Shown here: positions 47,896-57,740 of the stretch, piece after piece
Layout of the letters: every line of letters begins with the position of its first letter
Position numbering within the stretch: position 1 is the stretch's first letter
NCBI GenBank assembly: GCA_905221605.1
Contig: CAJNDS010000413.1
Span: forward strand, 341,010-405,009
Length of the DNA: 64,000 bases
Direction: 5' to 3'
From: Symbiodinium natans
Taxonomy: Eukaryota; Sar; Dinophyceae; Suessiales; Symbiodiniaceae
Translations under genes and position numbers: made by a program
The notes under the pieces: model-generated
Databases searched by the model: none
The model's input: only the letters and a program-made list of their open reading frames with translations
What the model was told of the DNA's origin: nothing

Positions 47896-48472
47896 GTTGT
47901 CCATGCTTGCCGCCGGCATACATCGCCACCTCAACAAGGACATGCAGGGCGCATCGCGTTCGGCGTCGGTTTTGTGGTGGGGCCGGAGCTAAGGATCCAG
48001 GCTGAAGTTATTTCAAAGCAGTTCGGACAGTGCCCTTGTGGTCACCCCAGTTGAACCGTGGGCTTCGCATCCGACATGCAGTGCTTGTGTGCGGCTCCAG
48101 GACGCCCTTTCTGCAGAGCAACACTTCAAGAAGCGTGAGAACGAAATGGCCCAGCTGAGACAAGACGCTGGGACAGCATCAGTGTTCATGGTCGTTGCCA
48201 TTGTCAGAAACTTGATGTTTCTTTTGGTGATTGCAGCAAGCGGTGCTCATCTGATGGGTTCTAAGTATGCATGGATTGCCCGAAAGAAATATCTAGAAAG
48301 GAGGGACGTTCACGACATTCAAGTCGACATCAGTTGTGCATGGTGCCAATTGGGGGGTCCACTTAAAAATCACGCACTAGGTACTCTAGGCTCCTGTATC
48401 AGGCATGAAGAGCTTTACGATCGCCAGCTTTGCAGGAAAAGCGATCAGCGAACCCTAGACCTTAAACCCTAA
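47896..48472 (+). CDS. Candidate membrane-anchored protein segment, two overlapping frames
   Basis: A frame to 48054 reads ...RIAFGVGFVVGPELRIQAEV.... The next frame, open from 48038, reads ACVRLQDALSAEQHFKKREN, then a hydrophobic segment (VFMVVAIVRNLMFLLVIAAS), then a charged and Cys-rich tail to 48472. The two would join by a frameshift or a short intron near 48040. The layout is coiled coil, one membrane segment, tail. No family recognised. Confidence 0.4.
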
Positions 48473-48602
48473 ACCCTGAACCCTGAACCCTAAGCCCTCA
48501 GACCTAAAACCTAAGCCCTAAGCCCTAAGACGTAAGAAGCCCAGGGAGTGGACAAAATTGTCAGAAGCCCCTACAGTACCCTGAACCTCCAAGTACTTGC
48601 TG

Positions 48603-48694
48603 TTGGTTAGTAGGGAGTGGGGGAATGAGGTACCCTATAGAATCCTTTTAAGGGTTTCTATGAGGACCCTAATCCCTCATTCCCTGCTAACCAG
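48603..48694. mobile_element. Family B element, copy 2
   Basis: TTGGTTAGTAGGGAGTGGGG at the left and CATTCCCTGCTAACCA at the right are inverted. It is a close relative of the ankyrin-gene intron at 4740-4887. Confidence 0.8.
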
Positions 48695-48989
48695 TAGTAA
48701 GAGTAAGGCCTAAGCCCTTAGCTACACTCTTTACGAACGAACCTTACGTAGACCTTCTAGCCCTGCCCTCTGTACGCCTTAGTTCCGGAATGAATCTTAA
48801 CGTCATCTTCAATTTCGGATCCTCTATATAATCTAAGGCTTTCTTACTTCAGGGGTGGAGAGGGCTCTTTGGGTAGCAGGCCATGACCTGAAGAGACCCT
48901 AAAAAGTCACAGCGACCAGCTTTGCTTCGAGATGCATTCGGCAGAAGCATCGCGCGTCGCAGGCTCGCATCAAGATGCACGGTTTGACA

Positions 48990-49109
48990 TCCCCAAAGAG
49001 CCCAAGATACCCCTGAAATAAGGAACATTCCTTGAATCATATGAAGGATCCCTTTATCCTTTAAGGTATATTCCTTAGTTAAGGGGTGCTGGGCCTGGGC
49101 TCTCTGGGC
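48990..49109. mobile_element. Family P MITE, copy 6
   Basis: CCCCAAAGAGCCCAAGATACCCC pairs with AAGGGGTGCTGGGCCTGGGCTCTCTGGG. A 6-bp GGGCCT duplication has lengthened the right end. Confidence 0.82.
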
Positions 49110-49640
49110 CGATCGAGTTGAGATGCCTCGATGCACGCATGCACCTTCGCATCTCCACAATGGATCGTCGTCAGCGACAGCTGCCGGTTCTTCGTTGTTT
49201 TCTAACAAAACACTTGAGAAACCCGGTTTCCCAACAAAACGTTGAGACTGCCTGTTTCCCAACAACACCCTTGAAACCCCCGTTTTTCTACAAAGGAGTC
49301 TCCCCTGCCTAAGTCCTCTGAGTAGGTGTTACAGTAGAGTTACAATCGGAGTTACAAGTACCCATTGAGGTTCATGAGCACAGGATTGATCTCCGAGCCC
49401 AACACTTCGGTTGTGCGGCATTGCAGCACTCCTACTTTAAGGAGAGCAAGCCAAAACAGTAAGCCTGGACTTGTCAAGTCTCCTAGACAACGAAAGGCTA
49501 ACCCATGGGCTTCTGTAGATCCTACACTTAGAACCCAAACTTGAAGTTTTATGACGATTCTGCACTTGGTAGGGTTTAGCTTCTTTGTGGAAAAACTGGG
49601 TTTGACGGGCGTTGTTGGGAAACAGGGAGGGTCGAGCGAC
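49110..49640. other. Repeat pair and possible exon
   Basis: 49230-49300 carries TTCCCAACAAC and CGTTTTTCTACAAAG. 49585-49625 carries the inverted counterpart CTTTGTGGAAAAACTGGG and GTTGTTGGGAA. 49115-49190 (RCLDARMHLRISTMDRR) may be an exon after the MITE. Confidence 0.4.
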
Positions 49641-49950
49641 GCGTCACGCCTGGCCTGCGAGCGCGGGGCAGCGCTCGTGGCGCGAGCGCTGGCCCCATGT
49701 CCGGCCACCGCTGGCGCCACCCTCGCGCCACCCTCGCGCCATCCCGCGGGAGCGCCAGTGCTGGCACGACCCTCCAGCCGGTGCTCGCCCAGCGGGCGCC
49801 AGGCCCCCGAAGCCGCGCTGCGCGAGCGCTGGCTCCAAAGACGAGCCTCTGTACAACCTCTTTAAAGGGTTGTTTAGTATCAATATTAGTATTACTATTG
49901 TTATTATTATCATTATTCTGTTTATGATTATTATTATTAGGGGTCGGAAC
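49640..49950. repeat. GC-rich minisatellite then (ATT)n
   Basis: 49640-49830 has irregular CGCGCCACCCT and GCGAGCGCTGG repeats. 49880-49945 is ATT/ATC trinucleotide DNA. Open frames here are compositional. Confidence 0.65.
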
Positions 49951-50324
49951 AATTCCCTTATGGTCCCTATATAAGTATTCTAATGTTTAAGGCCCCTGTG
50001 CAGTGTCGGTTGTATTTCAACACACCTGGTTGCAATTGCTATTTACTTGTAGTCTCCTTTTTTCCCGAGTTTAAGTATTAGGCTTTCGGCTACTGAGGCA
50101 CATCTGAGGTATTGATGAGTGTATCTATGGGAGGTCAGTAGTAAAGTACCCTACTTCGCACTATACCGTAGGGCTCAGAGGCATTGACGCCCTGAAGCCA
50201 AAACCCTAATCCCCAATCCCTAAACCCTGAACCCTGAACCCTGAACCCTGAACCCTAAACCCTAAACCTTAAACCCTAAACCCTAAACCCTGAACCCTAA
50301 ACCCTAAACCCTGAACCCTCGTAG

Positions 50325-50420
50325 GGGGTTCCTCGGGCCGCTCGCCGGATGTGCAAGGACCTGGATGACCAGCGCTGGTCCGAGGAGGCCTCGCATTCCC
50401 GAAGCGATCGTCTCCTTAAA
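50325..50420 (+). CDS. Candidate exon, basic/acidic
   Basis: CGTAG precedes it. The frame includes RMCKDLDDQRWSEEASHSRS and continues DRLLK. It lies between a CCCTGAA array and a TTTAGGG array. The donor is unclear. Confidence 0.48.
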
Positions 50421-50841
50421 AGTTTTACTAGGGTTTAGGGTTTAGGGTTTAGGGTTCAGGGTTTATGGTTTAGGGTTTGGAGTTTAAGGGTGTGATCGTG
50501 GGACTACCCCTAAGGTTGTACCCTTGGGTTGGGGACCTTTTGAAAGATCCTCTCAGGGAAAAGAAGGGCCATGTTAGCAGTATATTAAGGGGACCTCTTG
50601 GGGGTACATCACATCCTTAGGAGTCCGAGTATGACTCCGTAGATATGAAACCCAAGGGGACGTGTGAAAATAATGTTCCACTATGGTTTCTCAGGGGAGT
50701 CGAGAGCGAAAAGGGGTAGCACTTATAAACCCTGAACCCTGAACCCTAAACCCTACACCCCAAACCCGAATCCCGAAGCCCGAAAAAGCATTCCTTAATT
50801 TCGTGGGTGGGGGGGGGGGGGGAGAGGGCCCTGGGGGCAAG

Positions 50842-50902
50842 GAGATGGGCACAGCTTTCGGGGCATGCGTTGGAGGTCCCTGAAGCCCTGGCCTGCGACA
50901 CG
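50842..50902 (+). CDS. Candidate exon
   Basis: GGCAAG precedes it. The frame reads DGHSFRGMRWRSLKPWPATR. A Family E-like intron (CTTAAG) follows. Confidence 0.35.
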
Positions 50903-51099
50903 CTTAAGGCTTAGGCTTTTAGGGTTTTTGCTACGATATGCTCAAAAAGGCACCCCCCCCCCCCAACAAAAAACATAAAAACAAAGGACAAAGAAAGATA
51001 AAATGCATATTCTTCCTTCCTTATGAGGGCAGCGAAGTCTTCATGTTTTGGGGTGGCTCTTAAGCAAACAGTGGTGTGTGGTTTTTGGGTTTAGGGCTC

Positions 51100-51310
51100 T
51101 AGAACTTTGGGTTTAGGGTTTAGGGTTTAGGGTTTAGGGTTTAGGTTTAGGGTTTAGGGTTTAGGACTTTGGGCTGGATGTTCGAGGCCCCGAAAAAGTC
51201 GGTTCGACGCTTGAGGAAGGGTTCCACCCACAGTCAGAGTCTTAAAACCCTCGGAGGGTTTAGGGTTTAGGGTTTAGGGTTTAGGGTTTAGGGTTTAGGG
51301 TTTAGGGTTT
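51100..51310 (+). repeat. TTTAGGG arrays
   Basis: Two arrays (51110-51165 and 51256-51310) separated by candidate exon 51165-51245. Confidence 0.88.
51165..51245 (+). CDS. Candidate terminal exon
   Basis: TTTAG precedes it. The frame reads DFGLDVRGPEKVGSTLEEGF, then HPQSES and stop TAA at 51243-51245. TTTAGGG arrays lie directly on both sides. Confidence 0.45.
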   Translation, partial: DFGLDVRGPEKVGSTLEEGFHPQSES

Positions 51311-51414
51311 GACATCAGGTATTCAGACTGAAGGGTTTAGGGTTTAGGGTTGATACAGGGTTTAGGGCTTTTTGGGCTTCAGCCCTATGGGCTTAGGGGC
51401 CTCGAAGGTTTTAG

Positions 51415-51546
51415 GTGCAACTTCAGATGAAAAGTCACGACGAAGTCGTCCACTTTTTTGGCGTTTTTATGGTGTCAAGGCCTTGGACTTCGGCGGGGCT
51501 TACGTTGCCGCAGCCTAGACATGAGCTGAGGGAAGCAGCTCGGTAA
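51415..51546 (+). CDS. Candidate terminal exon
   Basis: TTTTAG precedes it. The 43-codon frame includes QMKSHDEVVHFFGVFMVSRP and ends RHELREAAR with stop TAA at 51544-51546. It is strongly protein-like and lacks repeat character. Confidence 0.5.
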   Translation: MQLQMKSHDEVVHFFGVFMVSRPWTSAGLTLPQPRHELREAAR

Positions 51547-51559
51547 CATGGGACCTTAG

Positions 51560-51660
51560 ACTAGCAGTCCTGAATAGGGAAGAGAACAGGGGAGACACAA
51601 AATCCCTATCAATGACTGCTAGTGTAAGTGGCAACATCCCAAGAATTCGGGCTGAGTCAA
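51560..51660. mobile_element. Family I MITE remnant
   Basis: CTTAGACTAGCAGTCCTGAATAGGG pairs with CCCTATCAATGACTGCTAGTGTAAG. The downstream GGCAACATCCC is shared with copies near 11085, 38545 and 52760. Confidence 0.6.
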
Positions 51661-51879
51661 AGCTAGCTGGAACCTGGGGTCGAAAGCACAGCCATGCATT
51701 ATCCGGGTAGCCGTTTCTTGGAGCACGTGGGCGCGTAAGTGCAGGTTGTAGTAGCTTCTTCAAGCCTAGTTTCAACTCATACGGGCGGTTCCGCTGCAAT
51801 TGTTCTAGCAATCCCAGTGCGACACGTGCAGCTTTCCCGAGGACTAGGGCGTCACACAGCTCGTGCAGAGGCACATATA

Positions 51880-51985
51880 CATACATCTGTATATATATAT
51901 ATATTATGTAAGCCAAACGCATACATGCACACATATATGTATATATATATATATACATATGTGTATATATATATGTCTAAATATA
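51880..51985. repeat. (TA)n / TATATGTG microsatellites
   Basis: Alternating TATATA and CATATATGTATA. The overlapping open frames are low complexity. Confidence 0.85.
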
Positions 51986-52251
51986 TCAACACCTTGTTCT
52001 GGGGTAGTCCTGCGCGCCAACTTGCGCCCACTGTCATACCGTCCGAGCTGATTCCATTAGTTGTTCCAAGACTGGGGCTCCATACAGTTCAGGATTCGGG
52101 TTTGCTTGAGCCCCTTCGGACCTGTATAGAAGTTTAGGATTCTGGCTTTCCTGGGGAAGTGAAGGATGTAGTAGGGTTCCGAGACCCATCCGGAGCCTTA
52201 CTTGCCAGGGCTTTTGCGGGCAGGGGGTTTCGGAATTAGGCCTTAGAACTT

Positions 52252-52452
52252 GTGGTTTCCGCGTTTAAGACGCGGGATCTCGTTGCCACGGCATCTTTCG
52301 GCGACTGTGCGGAGCAAGACCTCAACCTTGCGTGGTTTGACCTGAACCTTGCATGTCGATTTTTTCGGCCGATGATCATGTCGAAACTGGGCGGAGAAAA
52401 ATTCTACCCTGGACCTTGCTTAAACACTGAAAATCATGGAGCGATGATCTAG
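52252..52452 (+). CDS. Unidentified open frame, 66 codons
   Basis: Reads ...SFGDCAEQDLNLAWFDLNLA... and ends GAMI with a stop. No repeats, and composition similar to the exons. The first codon is not ATG, so if real it is an exon. No motif recognised. Confidence 0.3.
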   Translation: MVSAFKTRDLVATASFGDCAEQDLNLAWFDLNLACRFFRPMIMSKLGGEKFYPGPCLNTENHGAMI

Positions 52453-52818
52453 AATTTAGGACCGCGACATTCAAGACATAGTGAGAAGATCGGTAAGTCG
52501 GTAAGGGAGACCATTACTTTCGTAGTTCCATGATTCCATGAAGCCACTAGTTGATGACAATCGTGGCCTGTAAAAACCACACAGCAGCCGTTAGCATTGC
52601 CCTCACAAGGCCAACCGACGGCACCTTTGTGTCGCTGCCGGTCCTAGCAGCAAGGAATTAGAGAAGGCGCGCGAAATTTCCGTCAAGACATAGTGGGTTT
52701 CGTTTCGGATGTTCCCCCGGACCCCCTATTAAGATCCCTATACAGGACTGTTAGTTTAAAGGGGAACATCCCAAGGTTTCGTGTTCATGGTTACAGGGCT
52801 CCGGGAATTTGAGCGCGA

Positions 52819-52941
52819 ATGCTTGACACCAGAAAATTTGAAGCCGTGAAGGCCGAGGCTGTTTTGCTCAGGAGCCATCGCAAGTTTGATTCATTTTTTG
52901 GCCCACGATCCTTGTATACCCGACTAGCCCATAGAAATTGA
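52819..52941 (+). CDS. Unidentified small ORF
   Basis: ATG, 40 codons, stop TGA. Includes KFEAVKAEAVLLRSHRKFDS. A longer minus-strand frame (52868-53122) overlaps it and is also plausible, so the strand is unresolved. Confidence 0.3.
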   Translation: MLDTRKFEAVKAEAVLLRSHRKFDSFFGPRSLYTRLAHRN

Positions 52942-53214
52942 GTTCAATAAAACCCCCGAGTCCACCCCAGGTGAGTTCGGCTTGCCATATCGGATGTTTA
53001 TGGCTTTGTTTGAGAGGCAGCATCCAAAGCCAGCTTTGACCAAGTTCCAAATCTTCAAACCCCACATCTGTAAACAACAACATATAGTAGCTATGTTTCG
53101 CAGCCTTTAAGAACCTCCCCATCCCTGCTGCAACCCCTATACCCTATGCCTTCACCCCAAGCCCCAAACCCCAAACCCCTAACCCCAAACCCCAAACCCT
53201 AGACCCTAGACACT

Positions 53215-53466
53215 AAACCCTAAACCCTAAACCCTAAACCCTAAACCCTAAACCCTCAACCCCAAACCCCAGACCCCAGGCCTTTTGGAACGTTCAAAGC
53301 CAGGAGTTGCAAGCCAAGAGTGGCCAAGTGGAGGTGGGCCGGGGATGGTGCATGAACCCTACGAACCCTAAACCCTAAACCCTAAACCCTAAACCCTAAA
53401 CCCTAAACCCTAAACCCTAAACCCTAAACCCTAAACCCTAAACCCTAAACCCTAAACCCTAAACCC
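53215..53466 (-). repeat. Two CCCTAAA arrays flanking an exon
   Basis: 53215-53256 and 53366-53466. Candidate exon 53280-53347 lies between them. Confidence 0.9.
53280..53347 (+). CDS. Candidate exon 1 of a four-exon set
   Basis: CCCCAG precedes it and GGTGCATG follows. The frame reads AFWNVQSQELQAKSGQVEVG and ends in phase 2. It joins in phase to 53581 (TG|C). The four exons 53280-54687 probably belong to one plus-strand gene. Family not recognised. Confidence 0.5.
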
Positions 53467-53580
53467 TCATTTCCCCTGCAAATTCCTACGCAACGCCGCT
53501 ACTAGGCTGCGGTTTAGGGTTCAGGGTTCTGTAGGGTTTAAGACCTTAAACCCTCAACCCTGAACCCCTGAACCTTTGAG

Positions 53581-53700
53581 CCCGAAGTGGGCGCGGCTCT
53601 GCCCTGAGGACGCCCGTGACTACCGCGACGAGTGCTTCCTGCGCGTGCTGATACTCTCCCGCACCTGGCTGCAATACTGCAGGGGCCTTGGCGTGCTCTG
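53581..53700 (+). CDS. Candidate exon 2 of a four-exon set
   Basis: TTTGAG precedes it. The frame includes RLCPEDARDYRDECFLRVLI and SRTWLQYCRG. The donor is uncertain because the frame stays open to 53742. Among the most protein-like stretches in the window. Confidence 0.5.
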
Positions 53701-53837
53701 TGTAGCTTCTTGTTTTGTAGTTCGTGGCCAGGGGCCCTGAACCCCAAACCCGAAGACACTGAACCCTGAACCACAGGAGTTTGGGGTTGGGTGTGTCCCA
53801 CGTCGGATTCATGCGAAGTCACCTCAATATCTTTCAG

Positions 53838-53940
53838 CCTCTCAGCCTGAGTTCCTACGAAGACCCCAAAGCCCTAAACCTCGCCGACCCGGAAGTGAGC
53901 CTTCTCTCCGACCCTAAGCTAGTGGGACTAGACCTCTCCT
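53838..53940 (+). CDS. Candidate exon 3 of a four-exon set
   Basis: CTTTCAG precedes it. The frame includes SYEDPKALNLADPEVSLLSD and GLDLSW, with a possible GA donor (TGG/GAGCAT). A long CCCTAAA array follows. Confidence 0.5.
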
Positions 53941-53950
53941 GGGAGCATTT

Positions 53951-54120
53951 TAAACCCTAAACCCTAAACCCTAAACCCTAAACCCTAAACCCTAAACCCT
54001 AAACCCTAAACCCTAAACCCTAAACCCTAAACCCTAAACCCTACACCCTAAACCCTAAACCCTAAACCCTAAACCCTAAATCCTAAACCCTACACCCTCA
54101 ACCCTCAACCCTAAACCCTT
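53951..54120 (-). repeat. CCCTAAA array
   Basis: About 24 units. Confidence 0.92.
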
Positions 54121-54334
54121 CTAACTCGTTGGTAATTTGTCATTTCGGAACCGCAACATTTGGAGTCTTCGAAGGATCCTAAAGAGTTGAAAGCAACCAC
54201 AACCCAGTTGTTTTATATGGGTTGGTGGTCTCTTTAAGTAGGGTTTCCGTTTTATTAGGGCACACATTCGGGGTTCGTATTTGGGTATCTAGGGGCTATG
54301 TTAAGGTATAAGGGCAACAGATAAAGAGGCCACC

Positions 54335-54586
54335 GGCCTTTACAACAACTGTTACTTATGACCCACTGAACAAGGCCCTCAAGTGCCCTAGCATGGTTAT
54401 GATTGGGCTATAACCCTAAACCCTAAACCCTAAACCCGAAACCCCTATTAAACCCTAAACCCTAAACCCTAAACCCTAAACCCTAAACCCTAAACCCTAA
54501 ACCCTAAACCCTAAACCCTAAACCCTAAATCCCAAACCCCAAACCCTAAATCCCAAACCATAAACCCTAAACCCTAAACCTCCAAG
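54335..54586. mobile_element. Family G element expanded by CCCTAAA
   Basis: Interior modules ACTTATGACCCACT and CAAGTGCCCTAGCATGG, with the right end ACCTCCAAG. (CCCTAAA)n at 54413-54580 makes up most of it. It ends exactly where candidate exon 54587-54687 starts. Confidence 0.7.
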
Positions 54587-54687
54587 CAGGTCATACCTTT
54601 CTGAACAAGGACAAGGCGCAATCCAAGCTGCTGGACGATGCGCCTGTCCTGCAAGGGAGGCTTCAAACTGAAACGTCTTATCTTTGA
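54587..54687 (+). CDS. Candidate terminal exon 4 of a four-exon set
   Basis: Begins right after the Family G terminal CCAAG, as introner-created acceptors do. The frame includes FLNKDKAQSKLLDDAPVLQG, then RLQTETSYL and stop TGA at 54685-54687. Confidence 0.55.
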
Positions 54688-54826
54688 GCATAGTCTCTCA
54701 CTGACATTGAATTATTGCCAGCCTTGAAAGCCTAAACCTTAAACTCTGAACCCGAAACCCTAAACCCTAAACCCTAAACCCCAAACCCTAAACCCTAAAC
54801 CCTAAACCCTAAACCCTAAACCGGCC

Positions 54827-54898
54827 ATGGCTTCGTCCTCGTCCGAGGCGCCCGTGGCACCTTGCAGAACCCTAAGGAACCCTTCGGCGGAAACCCTG
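54827..54898 (+). CDS. Candidate first exon interrupted by the AT-rich block
   Basis: GCCATGG context. MASSSSEAPVAPCRTLRNPS is open until the (TA)n at 54898, where the AT-rich block begins. Its continuation was not found to the right of 62600. Confidence 0.35.
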
Positions 54899-55410
54899 AT
54901 ATATATATATATATGAGCCCGCCGCCTTTAGGGTCTATTTAGCTTTGGGTTTTTCTTATTGCTTTAAAAGAGCGAATATAAATTTCGTACTACAAAAACA
55001 CATATTTACACCTGCATATGGCACACAAATCTCATGCCCAGCGATTCTAGGCCTAGCCGCACGCCATTACGAACTGCGAATTTCTGATTATTCTTATTTT
55101 CATTTGCTTCTCTTTGCTATCTGTGTATGCGTGTTCTTTTTTCAGCCTGCGTGAAAAAGTCGCTGTTTGGCTGCGGCTTCAGAAAGACTCTGGCATTCGT
55201 ATGTGCTGTGAAATTACCCTGCACGTTTAAGTTAAGCACATCTGTAAGCCCCCTACGTCCCATCTGCAGCCTGCCCCCTTCCCCCCCTACTCCAACCCCC
55301 TACCCCATCACCCTCAACATGCCCCCTTCCCACAATTTACTACACCCACACCACTCGCACCTAACCCCTCCTACCCCTCCTCACACCCCTTCACTCCAAA
55401 CTACCAACCT

Positions 55411-55665
55411 GAAGTTATCATAACTATAATAACTTCAACTTCCCCATCATAAGTTATCATAATAATGATAACTTTAACTTCCCGATCAAAATTATCATAA
55501 CTATGAAAAACTTTAAGTTCTTAATCTCAGAGTATGATAATTATGATAAGCAACTTTTCATAATTATGATAAGTTATCATAATCATGATAAGTTATCAGA
55601 AGTTATCATAATTACGATAAGGTATCATAATTATGATAAATTGTGATAGTTATCACAAGTTATCC
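55411..55665. repeat. Cluster of TTATCATAATTATGATAA palindromes
   Basis: Repeated AAGTTATCATAA and ATGATAACTT units, each self-complementary. Confidence 0.85.
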
Positions 55666-55836
55666 TCCTCACCCTTTCCTGTTGAAAGTGCTTACGGCTT
55701 AAAGACCTTAGTACATAAAGCTGTACTAAAGCGCAAAGAAAACAATGCTTACGATACAGAGACTTTGGTACACTATGATGCGTCAAGACACAATGAAATT
55801 ATGCTTGCGATCTATACATTGCGCCCTTTGAGATAG
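55666..55836 (+). CDS. Small AT-rich ORF remnant
   Basis: Open to a stop at 55834-55836, reading ...AYGLKTLVHKAVLKRKENNA... and ending YTLRPLR. It lies in the AT-rich block and its codon use is unlike host exons. No family recognised. Confidence 0.3.
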   Translation, partial: SSPFPVESAYGLKTLVHKAVLKRKENNAYDTETLVHYDASRHNEIMLAIYTLRPLR

Positions 55837-55868
55837 TTGAGAAAGAAAAAAGTGGCCGCGTGCCAACA

Positions 55869-56729
55869 TTAATTGCTTGTAACGGGGCCGCGGCCTACAT
55901 ACGACATACCCCGCTACAGGGGGTATGTATTAATGGTCGGGGTTTTGCGACAGACCTGTTTGTTGTTGTCTGCAGGTTCCAAGTCTTGCTTATCGGGGGG
56001 TAAGTGTTCGTAAGTTTCAAGGAGCAAATATAAGTATCCCTGAATTTGAAACCCCCTTAAACTCTTAAAGGCTGAGAACGCGGAGTGGTTCCAAGTCTTG
56101 CTTATTGGGGGGTAAGTGTTCGTAAATTTCGCCAAAAACATGACAATTTTTCCGCGGAATATGTGTCAATGGAGCCGTGCTAACACAAAAAAGCATGACA
56201 CATGTTCCGCAGAATATGTGTCACCAGAGTTCTCTTAGCACCAGAAACATGACAGTTTTTCCGCAGAATATGTGTCAGTAGAGCTGCGCTAACACAAAAA
56301 ACATGACACATTTTCCGCGGAATATGTGTCAGTAGAGCCGTGCTAACACAAAAAAGCATGACACATTTTCCGCGGAATATGTGTCACCAGAGTTCTGTTA
56401 GCGCCAAAAACATAACATTTCTTTCGCAGAATATGTGTCAGTAGAGCTCTGCTAACACAAAAAACATGACACATTTTTCGTGGAATATGTGTCAGTAGAG
56501 CCGTGCTAACACAAACAAGCATGACACATTTTTCGCGGAATATGTCGCACCAGAGTTCTGTTAGCGCCAGAAACATGAGATTTTTTCCGCAGAAAATGTG
56601 TCATTAGAGCTGTGCTAATCCAAAAAACATGACACATTTTCCGCGGAATATGTGTCAGTAGAGCCGTGCTAACACAAAAAAGCATGACACATGTTCCGCA
56701 GAGTATGTGTCACCAGAGTTCTGGATACG
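55869..56729. repeat. Left long inverted arm
   Basis: From ATTAATTGCTTGTAA to the CCAGAGTTCTG boundary. The outer 250 bp (GGGGCCGCGGCC, AACAGACC region, two GGGGGGTAAGTGTTCGTAA copies) match the right arm inverted. The inner part is the satellite built on the palindrome TGACACAT...ATGTGTCA. Confidence 0.85.
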
Positions 56730-57100
56730 AAAAGCAGGAGACCCCGTTAGTATGTTTGATAAAGGAAGTATAACATCAAACGAATCAACATTAGACCATC
56801 TACAAAATCATTCTTATGAAGATGTAGGCAATGCTACAGACAAAGCAGGAAATCTACCTATAACCGAAGAAGAGATTTTTACAACAGTTTACTTCAATGA
56901 TCTGATATTCATAATGCTTCATAAGAAAACAACAACATACGAACAAATAGAGAAACCGAAGAAGAGAAGAAAGTCAAACAACATGCTTACGAAGAGATAA
57001 GAAAGCTCGTTGAGAATAATGAAGTAGAAGAAGCAGCTAAGGAGGTGAAAGGTAAGAAGAAGAACAATAGTCAAGACATTTCATACAGCTTCAAATTATT
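56730..57100 (+). pseudogene. AT-rich coding remnant in the core, frameshifted
   Basis: The first frame reads ...SMFDKGSITSNESTLDHLQN... to about 56950. A second frame continues VKQHAYEEIRKLVENNEVEE and ends SYSFKLFD with a stop at 57106. It is lysine/glutamate-rich and AT-rich. The reading breaks near 56960, and no function can be given. Confidence 0.35.
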
Positions 57101-57130
57101 TGATTAAATATAAGATTAAAGTATGTGTAA

Positions 57131-57448
57131 CTAAAACATCTCTGCCATGTACATATACAGGAAACTTTTAGTCCCGAAGATATCCTCAATGATAATTTAT
57201 GTTTTCAATTACACAATGGTAGTTCCCATATTAAATGTCAAGGGTTCAAAAATAAAACGATTGTTGGATTTAAGCCATTGCGTGGCCTCTTCTCACAATT
57301 TCAATATTTGTTGTTCAAATATATGGGAAACTTAACAATTGAATTAGAATTCGTAACTTCTGCATCAAAACTGACACGGTTGCGATATCCACCAACATGC
57401 AAGACTAGTTGCGCTATCCGCGTTCTCAAGCCTCCTCAGTTGCAATAA
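57131..57448 (+). CDS. AT-rich ORF with weak capsid-like look
   Basis: About 105 codons with no ATG at the start. Reads ...SPEDILNDNLCFQLHNGSSH..., then KPLRGLFSQFQYLLF, then KYMGNLTIELEFVTSASK, to a stop at 57446-57448. The GL..Q..YL...Y....IELE pattern recalls C-terminal strands of small viral jelly-roll capsids, but that is from memory and weak. It is probably a fragment. Low AT-type codon use sets it apart from host exons. Confidence 0.3.
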   Translation, partial: LKHLCHVHIQETFSPEDILNDNLCFQLHNGSSHIKCQGFKNKTIVGFKPLRGLFSQFQYLLFKYMGNLTIELEFVTSASKLTRLRYPPTCKTSCAIRVLKPPQLQ

Positions 57449-57519
57449 CCACTTTCTTGGTTTTGTTATCCTCCAACTGGTTGTGATCCTTTAATCTCAC
57501 CCGGAGGGGCTCCCCTCCA

Positions 57520-57645
57520 CCTGTGCGGGTGGAACGGGGGGTGGAGGGGTGGAGGGGTGGGTAGGGGGGGAGGGGTGGGTAGGGGTGGAGGTGGAGAGGA
57601 GGGGTGGAGGGGTGGTGTGGAGGTGGGGAGGTGGAGGGGTGGCAA
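57520..57645. repeat. GGGGTGGAGG minisatellite
   Basis: Irregular GGGTGGAGG and GGGGTGGGTA units. The minus-strand proline-rich frame is its shadow. Confidence 0.85.
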
Positions 57646-57740
57646 ATACGAAAACATGCGGATTTAAACTGGTCTTTTATACTACCTCTCTTGAAGTGGC
57701 AGGTTGGCCGCCCTCCACATATAAATAAAACGTCACCGAA

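Noticed and set aside
49551-49967. Alanine/arginine-rich ORFs in the GC-rich patch
   Set aside because: Irregular GC minisatellite. Several frames are open at once on both strands.
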